Assembly: GCA_009859145.1 (NCBI GenBank)
Contig: VRVR01000037.1
Coordinates: 138,892 to 202,891, forward strand
Length of the DNA stretch: 64,000 nt
Reading direction: 5' to 3'
Origin: Andalucia godoyi
Taxonomy: Eukaryota > Discoba > Jakobea > Jakobida > Andaluciidae
Positions 17,656-28,263 of the stretch are shown here, one piece after another. Position numbers and translations under genes: made by a program. The first letter of the stretch is position 1. Every line of letters begins with the position of its first letter. The notes beneath the pieces are model-generated. The model ran no database searches. It saw only the letters and a list, made by a program, of their open reading frames with translations, and was not told the origin of the DNA.

Positions 17656-17929
17656 TTACACGTATTGCGATCGACATGATACTCGTAAACGTTTGTGTGT
17701 GTTTTACTGCTCAAGGAATTAACGCTTCTTTTTCCCCTCTCTGCTGTCTTGGCTGAGGGGATTGCAGCTGTAGAAAGCCCATCGGCGGGCCTTTTTTGGT
17801 GGGCTTGTGCGCCAAACTGACGAAAGAGCGACCTGAACACTCTCAAGGAACGTGCTTTCCTTTTTTTTTTTTTTTCTGTTTTTGTTTTATGCACTAGAGA
17901 TCCAGATCCCTTGGCCGTTGACTTTCAGC
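17656..17929. promoter_or_regulatory. 3' region of folD with hairpins
   Basis: Two short stems lie here: CCCCTC ... GAGGGG around 17735-17762, and AAGCCCA ... TGGGCTT around 17776-17807. They may shape the folD 3' end or the next leader. A T-run at 17863-17880 precedes the next gene. Confidence 0.25.
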
Positions 17930-18672
17930 ATGCGTGTGAACGGATCTATTTGGTTGCTGGTGATCTCTGCAGTGTGCTTCGTGTCATGCACATGCTTTGC
18001 CGATCATGAGGATCTGAGGTACCAAAAGGTCCGTCTTGTTGCGACGTCGGACAGCTCTTCGGGGGCATCCAATCTCTTGTTCCGCACCAATGAACCAGTG
18101 GTGAATGGCACTTTTGCTTTCGACGAACTGGTGGGATTCATGAAGCAGCGCGCAGCAGAATCCAAGATCGTGTTCCAGAAACGTTTTATCTTGTGGATAT
18201 CAATTTCTTGAATGTGTTTGAAGAAAAGGATATTGAAACTGAAAAGAACTTCTTCAAAGCGGATCCTTCCCGGGGCGAGTTTGTTTTCTGGCCTATTGTT
18301 GGCAACTTGCTGGACCCACGCAACTTCTCTGAGTTTGAACGCAAACTTGCGGCTGAAGAGATGCCTCACTGGGATGTTGACGAATTAGGGAAGCGTGTTC
18401 CAGCGATGCATGCGATGCTGAACACAAAATACGATATTCCCCACGTGATCATTGGGCACTGTGAAGCTGGATCCGACAGAACTTCGGAAGTGTTTGCCTC
18501 GTATGCCATTCAGTTCCTCGGGTACACCACGAACCAGGCATTTGAGTGGTGTTCAACCATCGCAGGAAGATCTCCATACCAAGTGTCCTTGAATGCCTTT
18601 GACTGGTATTGCTACTATCTGAGTTATGTCCAGGGATTTTCCAGTCTTGATTGCAATGACTACCATCATTAG
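17930..18672 (+). pseudogene. Secreted tyrosine-phosphatase-like protein, reading frame shifted near 18170
   Basis: From ATG 17930 a signal peptide (hydrophobic WLLVISAVCFVSCTCFA) leads into about 80 aa, and that frame ends at 18211. Homologous-looking sequence continues in the next frame from about 18172 (VPETFYLVDINFLNVF) to TAG 18672. The joined product would be about 245 aa. Near the end, GHCEAGSDRTSE fits the HCx5R active site of Cys-dependent phosphatases. No GGT codon supports a GT-AG intron with the right phase at the one visible acceptor, so a 2-nt insertion or 1-nt deletion is the simplest explanation. It is either a recent pseudogene or a base-calling error. Related secreted HCx5R proteins are known from amoebae and kinetoplastids. 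Confidence 0.6.
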
Positions 18673-18775
18673 CAATTTTGTGTGTTTCTGAACATGCCAC
18701 CTGTTAATTGTTCGTTTTTTCTTCATTTTTTTGGGTTTTTTTCTGCGTAGACAACAACATCGGTTTCGTTTCACA

Positions 18776-21700
18776 CTACTCCCAGCATGTTCTCCCGCAA
18801 TACAGTAAAGCGGCGAAAATGATGAAGATGGCTAGCAATGCGACAAGGGTGTCCTGTACATAGACTCCGAGGAATCCCGCGCAAATAAACAAAAAGAAGA
18901 GCACAAAGTATCCCTCAATTGCCATTTCAAGCTGGTCCGCGGTCTTGGGAGCCGAGGATGACGAAGACGGCTTCGCCTTGTCGGGAATAGTCAAAATGAT
19001 GTTCCACATGCGGTTGTCATACTCGATTAAGTGCCATCCATCGTTGGCCTTCGTGCGTTTAGCTCCTCGGAGTTTCGGTGAGATCCTGCTATCTTGACAC
19101 ACCCGCCTTTCCTCCCATCTTGAGGGCGCAATCGGATCTGCAAAGGAATCAGAAATAAACCGACCATCAATAAAAGACGGCAGCCCAGACCGGTTCTTGA
19201 TTTTTCGGGGGATTCGAGACCGCGGGAGCGAAACAGCAATGTTATACAACAAGCCAGTTTGTCGGAACAATGCCAGAACCATGCTGTAACCGATAAAAGC
19301 CATCGAGGGAATGATGCCAGATTGAATATCTCGTCGTTTTCGCAAAGTCCAGACATCCAGCACAATATACAGAACGACAGCGCCAGCAATGAACAGCGCG
19401 AAACTGGCTGCCAGGAAAGGAATACTGTTGTTGTAGATTACAATGATTAGAAGCGGAATCCGAATGCAGTCCAAAACAAGAGACCAGAGCTCGTAGACGA
19501 GGTAGAGCTTCAAATTGAGCATTTGCCGATTCCAGACTGAGAGTGTCAGCACAAGGAACGTGAAAAACAATCTGAATGCCCCCGCATCCCACGAAGCGGT
19601 ACGTTGGCAAAAGAGCGATTTCTCCTCGTGCTTGCAACCCCACCTTGTACATCGATATGGAGCCGTCAGCATCCGAAATACTGCCGAACGCCCACTGTTT
19701 TTGGCCTGCGGGGTGTTCCAGGGGCAGCAAATGAAATGCGCAGGAGTTCGTGTGCCAATCGGAACATTTGCAACGTACTTCAGTGCATAGCCCTTGTTCA
19801 TAGAATGCAAAATAAGTCCCATCTGCATGTCCTCGCCATGAAAGTTCGTGTTGTGCCGCATCATGACTTCCACGAGAGTGTCTCTTCTCCACATCCCAAA
19901 CGCACCATGAGCAAACATCGTTGATCCCATTTGTGACTGGAACAGCTTCGTAATGCCTGCTTTTTTGTATTCAATATCCTGAAAGACCGGCCAAAAGTTG
20001 GGTCTGGTGTCCACTTTGTGAATATTGGATGCCCGAATGGAAAAGCCGACGCCGCGAACGTTCTCTTTAATTTCCATGAGCTCTGTTGGCAATTGTAGAT
20101 CTTCTGGCAAAATACAGTCATTGTCCATAACGCAGACGTACTTTTGCTTGCAAGACAGAAGAGAAGCCAAGTATATTGCAATGGACTTGTTTCCTTCTGC
20201 GGACCACACATACCGGATTGCACCCTCGGCGCCAGGCTTCGAAGACTTGAACTGTTCAGTAACTTCTTTGCAGCAGGAAAACGTATCGAGGATGAGTTTT
20301 CCGTCATTGGGGACGATCGCATTTCCATTATGACACACAAAAATGTTGTCCAGCGGAAAAAGGTTCACCGCTGCCTTCAGGGTGGCTTCCAGAGGTCCCC
20401 TCGGTCCAAAATGAGCGATGAGCAGCGCACAGTCCTCCAACTTTTTCGCACGATCCTGATGAATAGCTTCATCTACTTCCTTGTTTCCCGTGTTCGTTGG
20501 GAGCGGATAGGACACCGCAATCAGTGCGATAAACATCAGTCCAAGATCCATTGCTGCACCGAATAAGAAGACTAGCAAACTGTACCTTCTAATGAAGCCG
20601 CGCAGCCAGCCACAAGTTCCACAAGCATCACACGAAAGTTTTTTGCAGAAGCAAGTGCTTCCCGGACGAGGATTTAAGGGATTCGCATTCATCGAACAGT
20701 TCAAGTCTGCAGACAGGCATACACACGACGTATGTCCTTCGCATCTGCTTGCGCACTGTGGGAGGAACTGAATCGTATCGAATGACCTCGGCTCAGTCTC
20801 GAATGTCCCGCGATCTATTGTTACCGTCTGGCTAGGTGCGTTACACGACGAAGAAACATAGCAGCGCACCACCAAAAACATTACAACGAAGAAGAGCAAG
20901 TAGATCGTGAGAACATTTCCGAATTTTTCATACCGCTTTTCTTTCCAATTTCGAACATCTTGCTGAATCCGTTTGCACAAAACCAACTCTGGAGCCTTTG
21001 GGTCTTCTGAGCCTCTCAGGGTTCGAGACAAAAACAAACGAGCAGCAAAATCCTCAATGAAGAGCATGGCCCCTTTGCGAGACAAGGAGGGATATCGAAG
21101 AACACATGACCTGAGATTTTTCCACTCCTCTTGCAAGTCGTCCAGTTGGTAGAGCATACCCAGTCGGACCATCGAGCACATCAGCTCCAGAGCATGCGAA
21201 AGCAAAGACACCGCTCTCTCGTACTCAGCATCCTGGAAACACATTCTCCCCAGTTTTCTGCAGACCTCTACAATTTGAGGGAAAGCATGGAGTTTTTCTT
21301 CTTCACTCTCGTTACCGCTCCGAAAATGGTCAAACATGTCGTAGAGCAAAAAGAACGAAGGAGAATCTAGAAGCCTCACTTTTTTGCTAATTTCCACAAA
21401 CCTCTTCCGTTTGTTCCACAGCTCACAGGCATTATCAAGTTTTGAACGAATCTGGCGCAAGATTTCTTTCTCAGACGCACCTTTTGAAATGCTGGCTCTT
21501 CGTAACTCACTGAAGTTTAGATCGAATGCGGGATTTCGTTCTCCAACCAGACGATTACGCGACGACGAGGATGAAAAGCTTGTCGATGACGAGTGATACC
21601 ACATGCGACGGCCAGAAAACGACCGGAATGCGGGAAACGCAGCGTCTTGCGACGTCGAACTTCCGGATGCGGTATTTGTCTCGAGGGAAAACGTCACAGA

Positions 21701-22255
21701 CAATTCATCGGAGGGATGCTTGGTGACATGACACTCTGCTGGAGGAGGTATCTGTATTTGAACTTCACCGCTTCCTTCATTCGCGTTGGGGGTTGAAGGA
21801 TGTGTTGTGTTAGAACGAGAAAAGACATCCGCTGGAAATCCGTTTGCAAGATAACGAAACGGAGATACCGGTGACGATGCAGAGAGCGCTTGCGGTGAGG
21901 GCGAGGGACTGAGTAAGAGCGATGGAGATGGCGAAGCTCCTTCGACTGGGGAGACGGCACTGGGGGATCTCATGCTCGACAGCGGTGATATTGGAGTTGC
22001 CGCAGTTTCTTCTGCTGGCAGCACAAACATTTCGTCTGCATAGCGCACTGGCGAAGTCACCGTGAAGCCATTGGCAGCCTGAAAATGTTCTCTTAGCATT
22101 CCTGGAGACAGAGGTCCGATTGTGGTAGATCCAACCGACATTCTGCTTTCGAGCAAACGGTGATCTAACAAACGGAGGTGCCTTCGTGGAATCGAAGACA
22201 CCACAGCGCCGCAGGTTTCTGATTCGAAGTTATCCGCATCCGGTGATTCCTCCAT
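18776..22255 (-). CDS. Large multi-pass GT2-like glycosyltransferase, paralogue A
   Basis: 1159 aa from ATG 22255. The N-terminal 330 residues are Ser/Pro-rich and disordered. A helical cytosolic domain follows, then a transmembrane segment (TIYLLFFVVMFLVV), a Cys-rich lumenal or extracellular loop with about 14 Cys, and a second membrane span. The glycosyltransferase core has DND (D711-N712-D713 in VMDNDCILP), which fits a GT-A metal-binding DxD, and GED (E808-D809 in FHGEDMQMG), the likely catalytic acid pair. At least four C-terminal spans come after it, and two more hydrophobic helices close the protein. No QxxRW motif is visible, so it is not a typical chitin or cellulose synthase; GT2-like is the closest call. 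It probably builds a surface or secreted polysaccharide. It is head to head with paralogue B. Confidence 0.7.
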   Translation of the reverse strand: MEESPDADNFESETCGAVVSSIPRRHLRLLDHRLLESRMSVGSTTIGPLSPGMLREHFQAANGFTVTSPVRYADEMFVLPAEETAATPISPLSSMRSPSAVSPVEGASPSPSLLLSPSPSPQALSASSPVSPFRYLANGFPADVFSRSNTTHPSTPNANEGSGEVQIQIPPPAECHVTKHPSDELSVTFSLETNTASGSSTSQDAAFPAFRSFSGRRMWYHSSSTSFSSSSSRNRLVGERNPAFDLNFSELRRASISKGASEKEILRQIRSKLDNACELWNKRKRFVEISKKVRLLDSPSFFLLYDMFDHFRSGNESEEEKLHAFPQIVEVCRKLGRMCFQDAEYERAVSLLSHALELMCSMVRLGMLYQLDDLQEEWKNLRSCVLRYPSLSRKGAMLFIEDFAARLFLSRTLRGSEDPKAPELVLCKRIQQDVRNWKEKRYEKFGNVLTIYLLFFVVMFLVVRCYVSSSCNAPSQTVTIDRGTFETEPRSFDTIQFLPQCASRCEGHTSCVCLSADLNCSMNANPLNPRPGSTCFCKKLSCDACGTCGWLRGFIRRYSLLVFLFGAAMDLGLMFIALIAVSYPLPTNTGNKEVDEAIHQDRAKKLEDCALLIAHFGPRGPLEATLKAAVNLFPLDNIFVCHNGNAIVPNDGKLILDTFSCCKEVTEQFKSSKPGAEGAIRYVWSAEGNKSIAIYLASLLSCKQKYVCVMDNDCILPEDLQLPTELMEIKENVRGVGFSIRASNIHKVDTRPNFWPVFQDIEYKKAGITKLFQSQMGSTMFAHGAFGMWRRDTLVEVMMRHNTNFHGEDMQMGLILHSMNKGYALKYVANVPIGTRTPAHFICCPWNTPQAKNSGRSAVFRMLTAPYRCTRWGCKHEEKSLFCQRTASWDAGAFRLFFTFLVLTLSVWNRQMLNLKLYLVYELWSLVLDCIRIPLLIIVIYNNSIPFLAASFALFIAGAVVLYIVLDVWTLRKRRDIQSGIIPSMAFIGYSMVLALFRQTGLLYNIAVSLPRSRIPRKIKNRSGLPSFIDGRFISDSFADPIAPSRWEERRVCQDSRISPKLRGAKRTKANDGWHLIEYDNRMWNIILTIPDKAKPSSSSSAPKTADQLEMAIEGYFVLFFLFICAGFLGVYVQDTLVALLAIFIIFAALLYCGRTCWE

Positions 22256-23039
22256 TTTGCCTTTTCCCTTTATTTGTTTTGTATGTTTTCCAGACAAGAG
22301 ATAGAAAAAAGAGAAAGAAAAAATTTTAGAGAAAGAATTGCCTGGGAAGAGAAAAAAAAATCACTTCCCTCTTCTTCTTCTTTTTTCTTTCTCCCTTGTT
22401 CTACAATCTGAGCTCAATTTTGAGCTGCGATTTTTTGAACTGGACCGTCCACATAATCTGTTAAAACTTGATTTACGCTGTTGAACGAACAGAAAAGGAT
22501 CCACCGCCAAGCATTTTTTGTGCAGCAACACCGGAGCAAAAACTAGAGGAGTGTTTTTTGGCCGCCCGCCACTGTGCTTTGCCCGGCGATGAATGCTGAA
22601 TCCGGACGTTTTGCAAAAAAGAAAATAGTCACAAATCTTTCCCGACGCTGGAATTCTCCCGATAAAAACTGCAAAAAAAATAATAATATTATAATAAAAA
22701 TCCACTGGAAACTTGAAGCGAGGAAAAAGCAGCAATCGCAATCTGGTCTGCTTTTCGTATTTCCTTTTTGGGCTTTCGAGTTCCGGTTTGGCCAGGTCGA
22801 AGCAGAGCGTCAACTTGCATCGTTTTTCTTGATGTTCCGTTGTTGGTGCGCCGGTGCGACGTCCTTCTCGACCTAACAAAAACCGAACGTCGGGGGAGGG
22901 GGCCTTCGAATGCTTTTCTCATAATTTTTTAAAATTATCATTCTTCGTTGTGCAGCGTATTTTATTTTATATTACTTACACTCCCAAAGCAAAACTGCTT
23001 TTCGTGTAGTATACATTTCAAAAAATTAGAGATTGCACC
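22256..23039. promoter_or_regulatory. Shared bidirectional promoter region of glycosyltransferase pair
   Basis: 784 bp between the two ATGs. A minus-strand frame at 22361-22879 has no ATG start and a Lys/Arg-rich composition; I do not consider it a gene. AT-rich runs lie at 22670-22700 and 22920-22980. Confidence 0.45.
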
Positions 23040-26000
23040 ATGGCATCGAACTCGAACAACTGGGAAACTGCCAGCAGCACGAGTTCTGCTTCGTCATCAG
23101 CAACTTCAAAATCTGTGGAGGCTCTTATTGCAGAAGCCCGTCGTCGCCGCCAGAACGGGGGCAATTCCCCTCCTGCAGAAGTGCGAACCGATCTTCTCCA
23201 GCAAAACGTAATTGGTGAAGATGGCTTGAATCGCGGAAACCCTGCGAATCGCGCTCAGAGGATGCACCAAGCATCCGAAGCGTCATCCATGAAACAGAAG
23301 TTCCGGAAGCAGCAAGCAGAGGCCGGTACCGATGCGCCTTCTGGGGAGGGTGATGCTGGAGAAGCCCCTGCAAGTTCAAATGACGTTGTATTTGGACAGT
23401 CTGGCATTTCCGTGGATGTTCGGCCGAACCTCGGTGACGGGGGACCCGAGTCTGAAAACGCTCCCTTGTCTCCTCCTGGCACCAAGCTGTCAGATGACTC
23501 GAATCCTGTGCAGCAGATGAATGACACTGAAAAAAGATCGTACGTCTCATCGATCATGAGGCGAAGATCTCCGTTCAAGCAGTCGAAAAAGCAGTCTTTG
23601 TACGAGTATCATTTCGACGAGAGGAAAAAGAAAGTCCACTCCCGCTTGTCTATCGAGCTTGTGCTTGCAATTGACTGGGGCCAAAGAATGGCGGAGCTTC
23701 GTAGTCAAGGCTATTCGGAAGAGAAAATCTGTTCCGTAATCCACGAAGATGTCCACACAATCGTCAAAGGATTACTAAATCACCTGGATCGTACGGAGAA
23801 GTTGGATACGCTCAGCACAGACAGCGATGCGTTTCTGTATCTTTATGCGGAATATGATGCGTTCGTCTCGGATTCTTCTTCTCTCGAAGAAAAGCTAAAG
23901 TCTTACCCGCATATTGTGTCTGTCTGCCAAGTGCTTGCTCTCCTGTATTCAGGAACATACGACAATGACATTGCAGCCGATTTGTCCGCACAAGCACTGC
24001 ATCTGATGCTTCACTACAATGTTCGTGGTGTGATGTTTGTCTCTGATCACGTCCTCTGGAATCAGTGGAAAGATTTGCGTTCTTACTCCACAAAGCGCCG
24101 CTTGTCTCCTGTTGGAAAAGTGGAGTACCTTGAGAGAGTGCTGCAGCAGGCGAAATACAGCGTTCTTCGCGAAGAAAATGTCGACATATCTAAAAAACCA
24201 TTGATGAAGAAGATAGAAAAGGACTTGAATAAGGTGAAGCAAGGGAAGTTTGAATTTGTCACAGGAGTCCTGCTAGCACTGTTCATCTCATTTTTCGCTG
24301 TGTTCCTCGCAACCCGATGCTACGTGGATTCCTCCTGTTCTGTTCCCGGTCAGTCGATGACGTTGCTCGCCCACACATATGATTACAGCCCTCCGTTACT
24401 CGGTGATGCTGCAATTCAGCCCTGTCAAGTTTCTTGCACGTTGTTTCGCCCAGCATGTACCTGCGAACGTTCTGATCTTTCTTGTCCCTCGAGTGAACTT
24501 GGTTCGACTTGTTTCTGTTCGAGCTTGACTTGCGACCAGTGCAACATCTGTGGCTTGATCAGAAAGCTCTTTCGTGACAACATATTCTTGTTCTTCTTTC
24601 TTCCGGCAATCTTGCATCTCGTTATCTTTGCAATGTCAATCAGCATTGTTCGCTTCCCGGAGGCGCCTCTGCAGTGGGATGTCGAACTGGACTCTGAATT
24701 CTACCGAATTCGAGAAGCGAATTTGGAGCATATGACCGTTGTTGTTGCGCATCAAGTCGGCAGTCACCACAACTTGGAACGAACAATTAAAGCGCTGTTG
24801 GAGATTGTTCGTCCTGGTCAGGTTGTGATTGTGCATTACGGGAAAACCGATATTCCTTTTGAGAATGACGGCGTGGAGGGCATCATTCAGCTGACCACGG
24901 ATCTTACGAACACGTTCTATGAAGTGAATCCTGAAGAAAGCAAAGAAAATGGAGGCTCTGTGAACTATTCCTGGGTCTGCACCGAGTCACGAACATTCGC
25001 AATCTACATGGCAGTGTTGTCCAAGGTGACATCTAAGCATATAATGGTGTTGAAGGACGACTGCGTCCTCCCACGAGAGTTGTTTATCCCTTGCAATTGG
25101 TTCAAAGAAGACGAGCTCGTGTCTGCAATATCTTTCTTTTCTCGAGCGGATCAGCTGGTGTCGCCGTTTGGACACGCAAACAAAGTCGCGATATTGCAGG
25201 ACATTTATGCCAAGAAGTTTGGTGTGATGTCCGTCTGGCAGTCCGCTTCAGGCTCCATGTTCTGGCCGTCACAACACTGTACGATTTGGAAGCGGGACGA
25301 CTTGCTCAAAGTTATGGACCGCCATGACTGTTCCTTGATGGGTGACGCAATTCAACAAGGTATTTTGCTTCACAAAATGCACCAGTCGAACAGAATCAAG
25401 TGCGCAGCCAATGTTCCGATTCCTGTTCCGCATCCGTCCCATTTGGTCTGCTGGCCGTGGAATTCTGCGTCTGCCAAGAGCGCCAACAAAAGCTTCCTCT
25501 CTCGCTTGATTCTCGCACCTTTCCATTGCCGTGTTTGGGGCTGCCAGCACCGAGCGAATTCCGTGTTTGCAGATGTGGTTCGGACCACCATTTCGCAATA
25601 CAAATTCTTGTTGCCAGAAATTTCTGTACTTCTCTGGGTGTGGAATCGAAATACGATTGTCCTGAAACTGTTCATTTTGTCGGACATCCTAGATGTCATT
25701 ATGGATTTCATTCGCTTGCCGTTGCTTTTCTTCATTGCATACTCGGGCAGGTGGGAGGAATTCTCTTATTTGCATCAGCTGGCTTTCTACTTTGGCATTG
25801 TATATATCCTAAATGTCCTTCTGTTGGCTGCCATGGAATTGTGGCAATTCCGAGAGCGATTGGAACTTCAGTCCACGTTCGGTTTCTTACTGGTATATCC
25901 CCTCTTCTGTTGTTTGACGCAAGTTTTCAGGCAGATTGCAGCATTCTATGCCATTCTTCGACTGATTCCGCGCAGCCAGAATTCGCTCAAGATCATCCAG

Positions 26001-26411
26001 AGACTTCGTCTTCCAGTTCTTGTCGATTCAAATCATATGTGCACCGAGCTTGGAGTGACCCCTGAGCCGCCTTCTCGAGCCGAGACGGCTTTCTACAAGA
26101 ATCAGCTGCGCCACATTGAAATCCACGGAATGCAGCGAAACGTGGACGGCAGCTGGTCGCTTTTGAAGTGGAACCAAGCTGCAAAAGGATGGGAGGATGA
26201 GAAATCGATCAACGATGACGAAGCGAAACGCCAGTCTATGCGACGAGAAAGGGACTACACTTTGCTACTTATCCTGGTCCTGGTCCCGTTCCTTGCTGGA
26301 GCTGCGTATCTTGCGTTGCTCGACTTCCCTATGCTTATCCTGATGTCGCTGATTTTCGTCGGCTTCATTGTTATTTCCGTCTTCAACAGTGCGCTGTTTT
26401 CTATTGCATAA
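23040..26411 (+). CDS. Large multi-pass GT2-like glycosyltransferase, paralogue B
   Basis: 1123 aa from ATG 23040. It has the same architecture as paralogue A: disordered N-terminus, helical cytosolic domain, membrane span, Cys-rich loop (about 14 Cys), span, catalytic-like domain and terminal spans. Aligned motifs include CNICGLIRKLFRD against CGTCGWLRGFIRR, and VPHPSHLVCWPWN against RTPAHFICCPWN. The acidic motifs differ. DND of A becomes K672-D673-D674 (VLKDDCVLP). GED becomes G768-D769-A770 (LMGDAIQQG). One metal ligand and one catalytic acid therefore seem to be lost, so B may be an inactive or altered partner, perhaps a heterodimer subunit of A. Divergent transcription from a common promoter fits co-expression. 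Confidence 0.7.
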   Translation: MASNSNNWETASSTSSASSSATSKSVEALIAEARRRRQNGGNSPPAEVRTDLLQQNVIGEDGLNRGNPANRAQRMHQASEASSMKQKFRKQQAEAGTDAPSGEGDAGEAPASSNDVVFGQSGISVDVRPNLGDGGPESENAPLSPPGTKLSDDSNPVQQMNDTEKRSYVSSIMRRRSPFKQSKKQSLYEYHFDERKKKVHSRLSIELVLAIDWGQRMAELRSQGYSEEKICSVIHEDVHTIVKGLLNHLDRTEKLDTLSTDSDAFLYLYAEYDAFVSDSSSLEEKLKSYPHIVSVCQVLALLYSGTYDNDIAADLSAQALHLMLHYNVRGVMFVSDHVLWNQWKDLRSYSTKRRLSPVGKVEYLERVLQQAKYSVLREENVDISKKPLMKKIEKDLNKVKQGKFEFVTGVLLALFISFFAVFLATRCYVDSSCSVPGQSMTLLAHTYDYSPPLLGDAAIQPCQVSCTLFRPACTCERSDLSCPSSELGSTCFCSSLTCDQCNICGLIRKLFRDNIFLFFFLPAILHLVIFAMSISIVRFPEAPLQWDVELDSEFYRIREANLEHMTVVVAHQVGSHHNLERTIKALLEIVRPGQVVIVHYGKTDIPFENDGVEGIIQLTTDLTNTFYEVNPEESKENGGSVNYSWVCTESRTFAIYMAVLSKVTSKHIMVLKDDCVLPRELFIPCNWFKEDELVSAISFFSRADQLVSPFGHANKVAILQDIYAKKFGVMSVWQSASGSMFWPSQHCTIWKRDDLLKVMDRHDCSLMGDAIQQGILLHKMHQSNRIKCAANVPIPVPHPSHLVCWPWNSASAKSANKSFLSRLILAPFHCRVWGCQHRANSVFADVVRTTISQYKFLLPEISVLLWVWNRNTIVLKLFILSDILDVIMDFIRLPLLFFIAYSGRWEEFSYLHQLAFYFGIVYILNVLLLAAMELWQFRERLELQSTFGFLLVYPLFCCLTQVFRQIAAFYAILRLIPRSQNSLKIIQRLRLPVLVDSNHMCTELGVTPEPPSRAETAFYKNQLRHIEIHGMQRNVDGSWSLLKWNQAAKGWEDEKSINDDEAKRQSMRRERDYTLLLILVLVPFLAGAAYLALLDFPMLILMSLIFVGFIVISVFNSALFSIA

Positions 26412-26446
26412 AAACAAACCACCGTTGACAAGGAATCCTGTTGTCT

Positions 26447-27649
26447 TTATAGCAATCCGGTGACAGTATTTTCTGCTTCCGATCGATCGATTTTGATCAA
26501 TGAATGCGCAACAAGAGAATAAATGACTTGCAGAACCATGGATGGATCGAGAAAATCACTCAGTTCTGCCTTTAGATCTTTCAAATACATGTGATTGCCA
26601 TTTGCAGAGAGTATTGATAGAGCAACGGCATACGCGTTCTCCTCACTGGAGAGTTTTGCTACCAGATAGTTTGCCATCGCACTGTACACCCGATGCGTTC
26701 TTTCATACTCACGTTCTTCATGGTTTAGACGCGTGATGTGCTTTTGAAGATCCACAACAACAGGATGGCTTCGCTGAATCAGCGCAAACTGCTCTTCTCG
26801 TAATGCAATCGTTTTCTTCAACTCTTCAATTTCTTGCACTGTTTCTTCGTACCTTCTTTGAATATGCGCGGAAGCTTTGGACGGAGTGTGTACAGAGGGC
26901 GAAGCCATCAAAATAGACTTCAATACGATTTCGTGGTCCGCAAACACCCTTTCCTTCTCTGCAATCTCGGCAAGCAGAGTTTCGACTTCATTCCGAAGCA
27001 GTGTCTGACTCTCTTCCACATGAATCGACTCAAGATGGTACTCGCTGATTCGCTTCTTGACATCCTCGATTTCGCTCTTCAACACACGGATTTGAGAATC
27101 AAAGGTTTGCATCTGGAGCTTCATCGATTCTTCAGCCTTGAGGTTATTTTGCAGCTGCTCAGACAATGGCAAAACACCAAGTTCTTTGCGCTGCCGCACA
27201 AGCTGCTCTCTGGAATCACTCGAGGAATACTTCGAAAGTGATGCTTCCAAATTATTCAGCTCTTCCACGAGGTTCAGGAACTTGGCTCGCAAAGCCTCAT
27301 GCTCGATGACTTCGTCATGCAAGCTGTACATATCCGAGAGCTCGAAAAGCCACGATAGCAAATCCTCAATTTTCTTGATCCGCATGGAAACGCTTTCGTT
27401 TGGAAGCAGATCGGAAGGACTGGCTTGCAGAACATCGATCGAAAGCCGCCCTGCTCCGGGCGCAGCAGCCCTGGGAACGCCTTTGTGCGAATGCGCAAGA
27501 ATAAATCGAATATCCTGAGGAGAACTGTCGGAAACACTAAGACCAGGTCGTTCAGACAGCGCAAGTACCGGAAGCTGAGACACACCTTCACAAAAAGCAA
27601 CAATCTCGTTCAAAAGAATCGAAGAATGCAGAATCGGATCGACGGACAT
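26447..27649 (-). CDS. Coiled-coil protein with possible winged-helix C-terminus
   Basis: 400 aa. Start at ATG 27649; the upstream in-frame extension is hydrophobic A/T-rich sequence without an ATG near it. N-terminal region about 1-130 is mixed, then long heptad-rich segments (about 130-330: LVEELNNLEASLSKYSS, LKSEIEDVKKRISEY, ETVQEIEELKKTIAL). The last 60 residues (YLKDLKAELSDFLDPSMVLQVIYSLV ...) look like a compact helical or winged-helix end. That layout occurs in kinetochore, spindle and tethering subunits, but I cannot name a family. It converges with paralogue B, separated by 35 bp. Confidence 0.6.
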   Translation of the reverse strand: MSVDPILHSSILLNEIVAFCEGVSQLPVLALSERPGLSVSDSSPQDIRFILAHSHKGVPRAAAPGAGRLSIDVLQASPSDLLPNESVSMRIKKIEDLLSWLFELSDMYSLHDEVIEHEALRAKFLNLVEELNNLEASLSKYSSSDSREQLVRQRKELGVLPLSEQLQNNLKAEESMKLQMQTFDSQIRVLKSEIEDVKKRISEYHLESIHVEESQTLLRNEVETLLAEIAEKERVFADHEIVLKSILMASPSVHTPSKASAHIQRRYEETVQEIEELKKTIALREEQFALIQRSHPVVVDLQKHITRLNHEEREYERTHRVYSAMANYLVAKLSSEENAYAVALSILSANGNHMYLKDLKAELSDFLDPSMVLQVIYSLVAHSLIKIDRSEAENTVTGLL

Positions 27650-28263
27650 CCTCAGCCTACTGTTTCCTAAAATGACAAAAAAAAGCCAGGCAATAAAAAA
27701 ACAAACAAACACAATAATAATAATAAAAAGTAATATTGAAAATAACACAATAACCAGACAATTCAAAAAATAAAATAAAATAAGATAATAAAACTCGCAA
27801 AAAATTCTCCAATATGCATTAAAAAAAATAATATATAAATATAGAGTGAAAACTGAAAAATGGCGCCAAAAAAATAAAAATTAATAATAAAAGCTACAAA
27901 AGGACTGAAACCGGGGGGGATGAGTATCGGGAATTTTCCAGTAGGCTACGGCCGTTGAGGTGGACCGTCGCCATGTTGGAACTTTCAACTTGACGAGATG
28001 TCGAACTTCTCTTGGCAGTGAAGTTCTTTTTCTCCTGCGAAGAAGTCGCCGTTTATTCCACCTGACCTCGAGCGAGATTCGACGCGAATGTGTTTAAAAG
28101 ACTGGGTATTGCGTAAAACTGCTCTTTTCCCATTTCTTCTTCTTCTTCTTCCTTGTCTTCTCGTCTTCTTTCCTCCAACAACTCTCTCAATCTCCTCCAT
28201 CTTCTTCTTCGTATCATTGTTATTACTATTTGACCACAGACCTCGCGTCGTTACATTGCAATC
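27650..28263. other. AT-rich intergenic region between divergent genes
   Basis: 27660-27900 is mostly A with AATAAT and AATAAA runs. 28000-28260 turns T/C-rich (TTCTTCTTCTT), typical of the leaders here. Both promoters should lie in it. No gene is seen. Confidence 0.5.

Noticed and set aside
22361-22879. 172-codon minus-strand frame between the glycosyltransferases
   Set aside because: No ATG start; Lys/Arg-rich low-complexity sequence in a promoter region.
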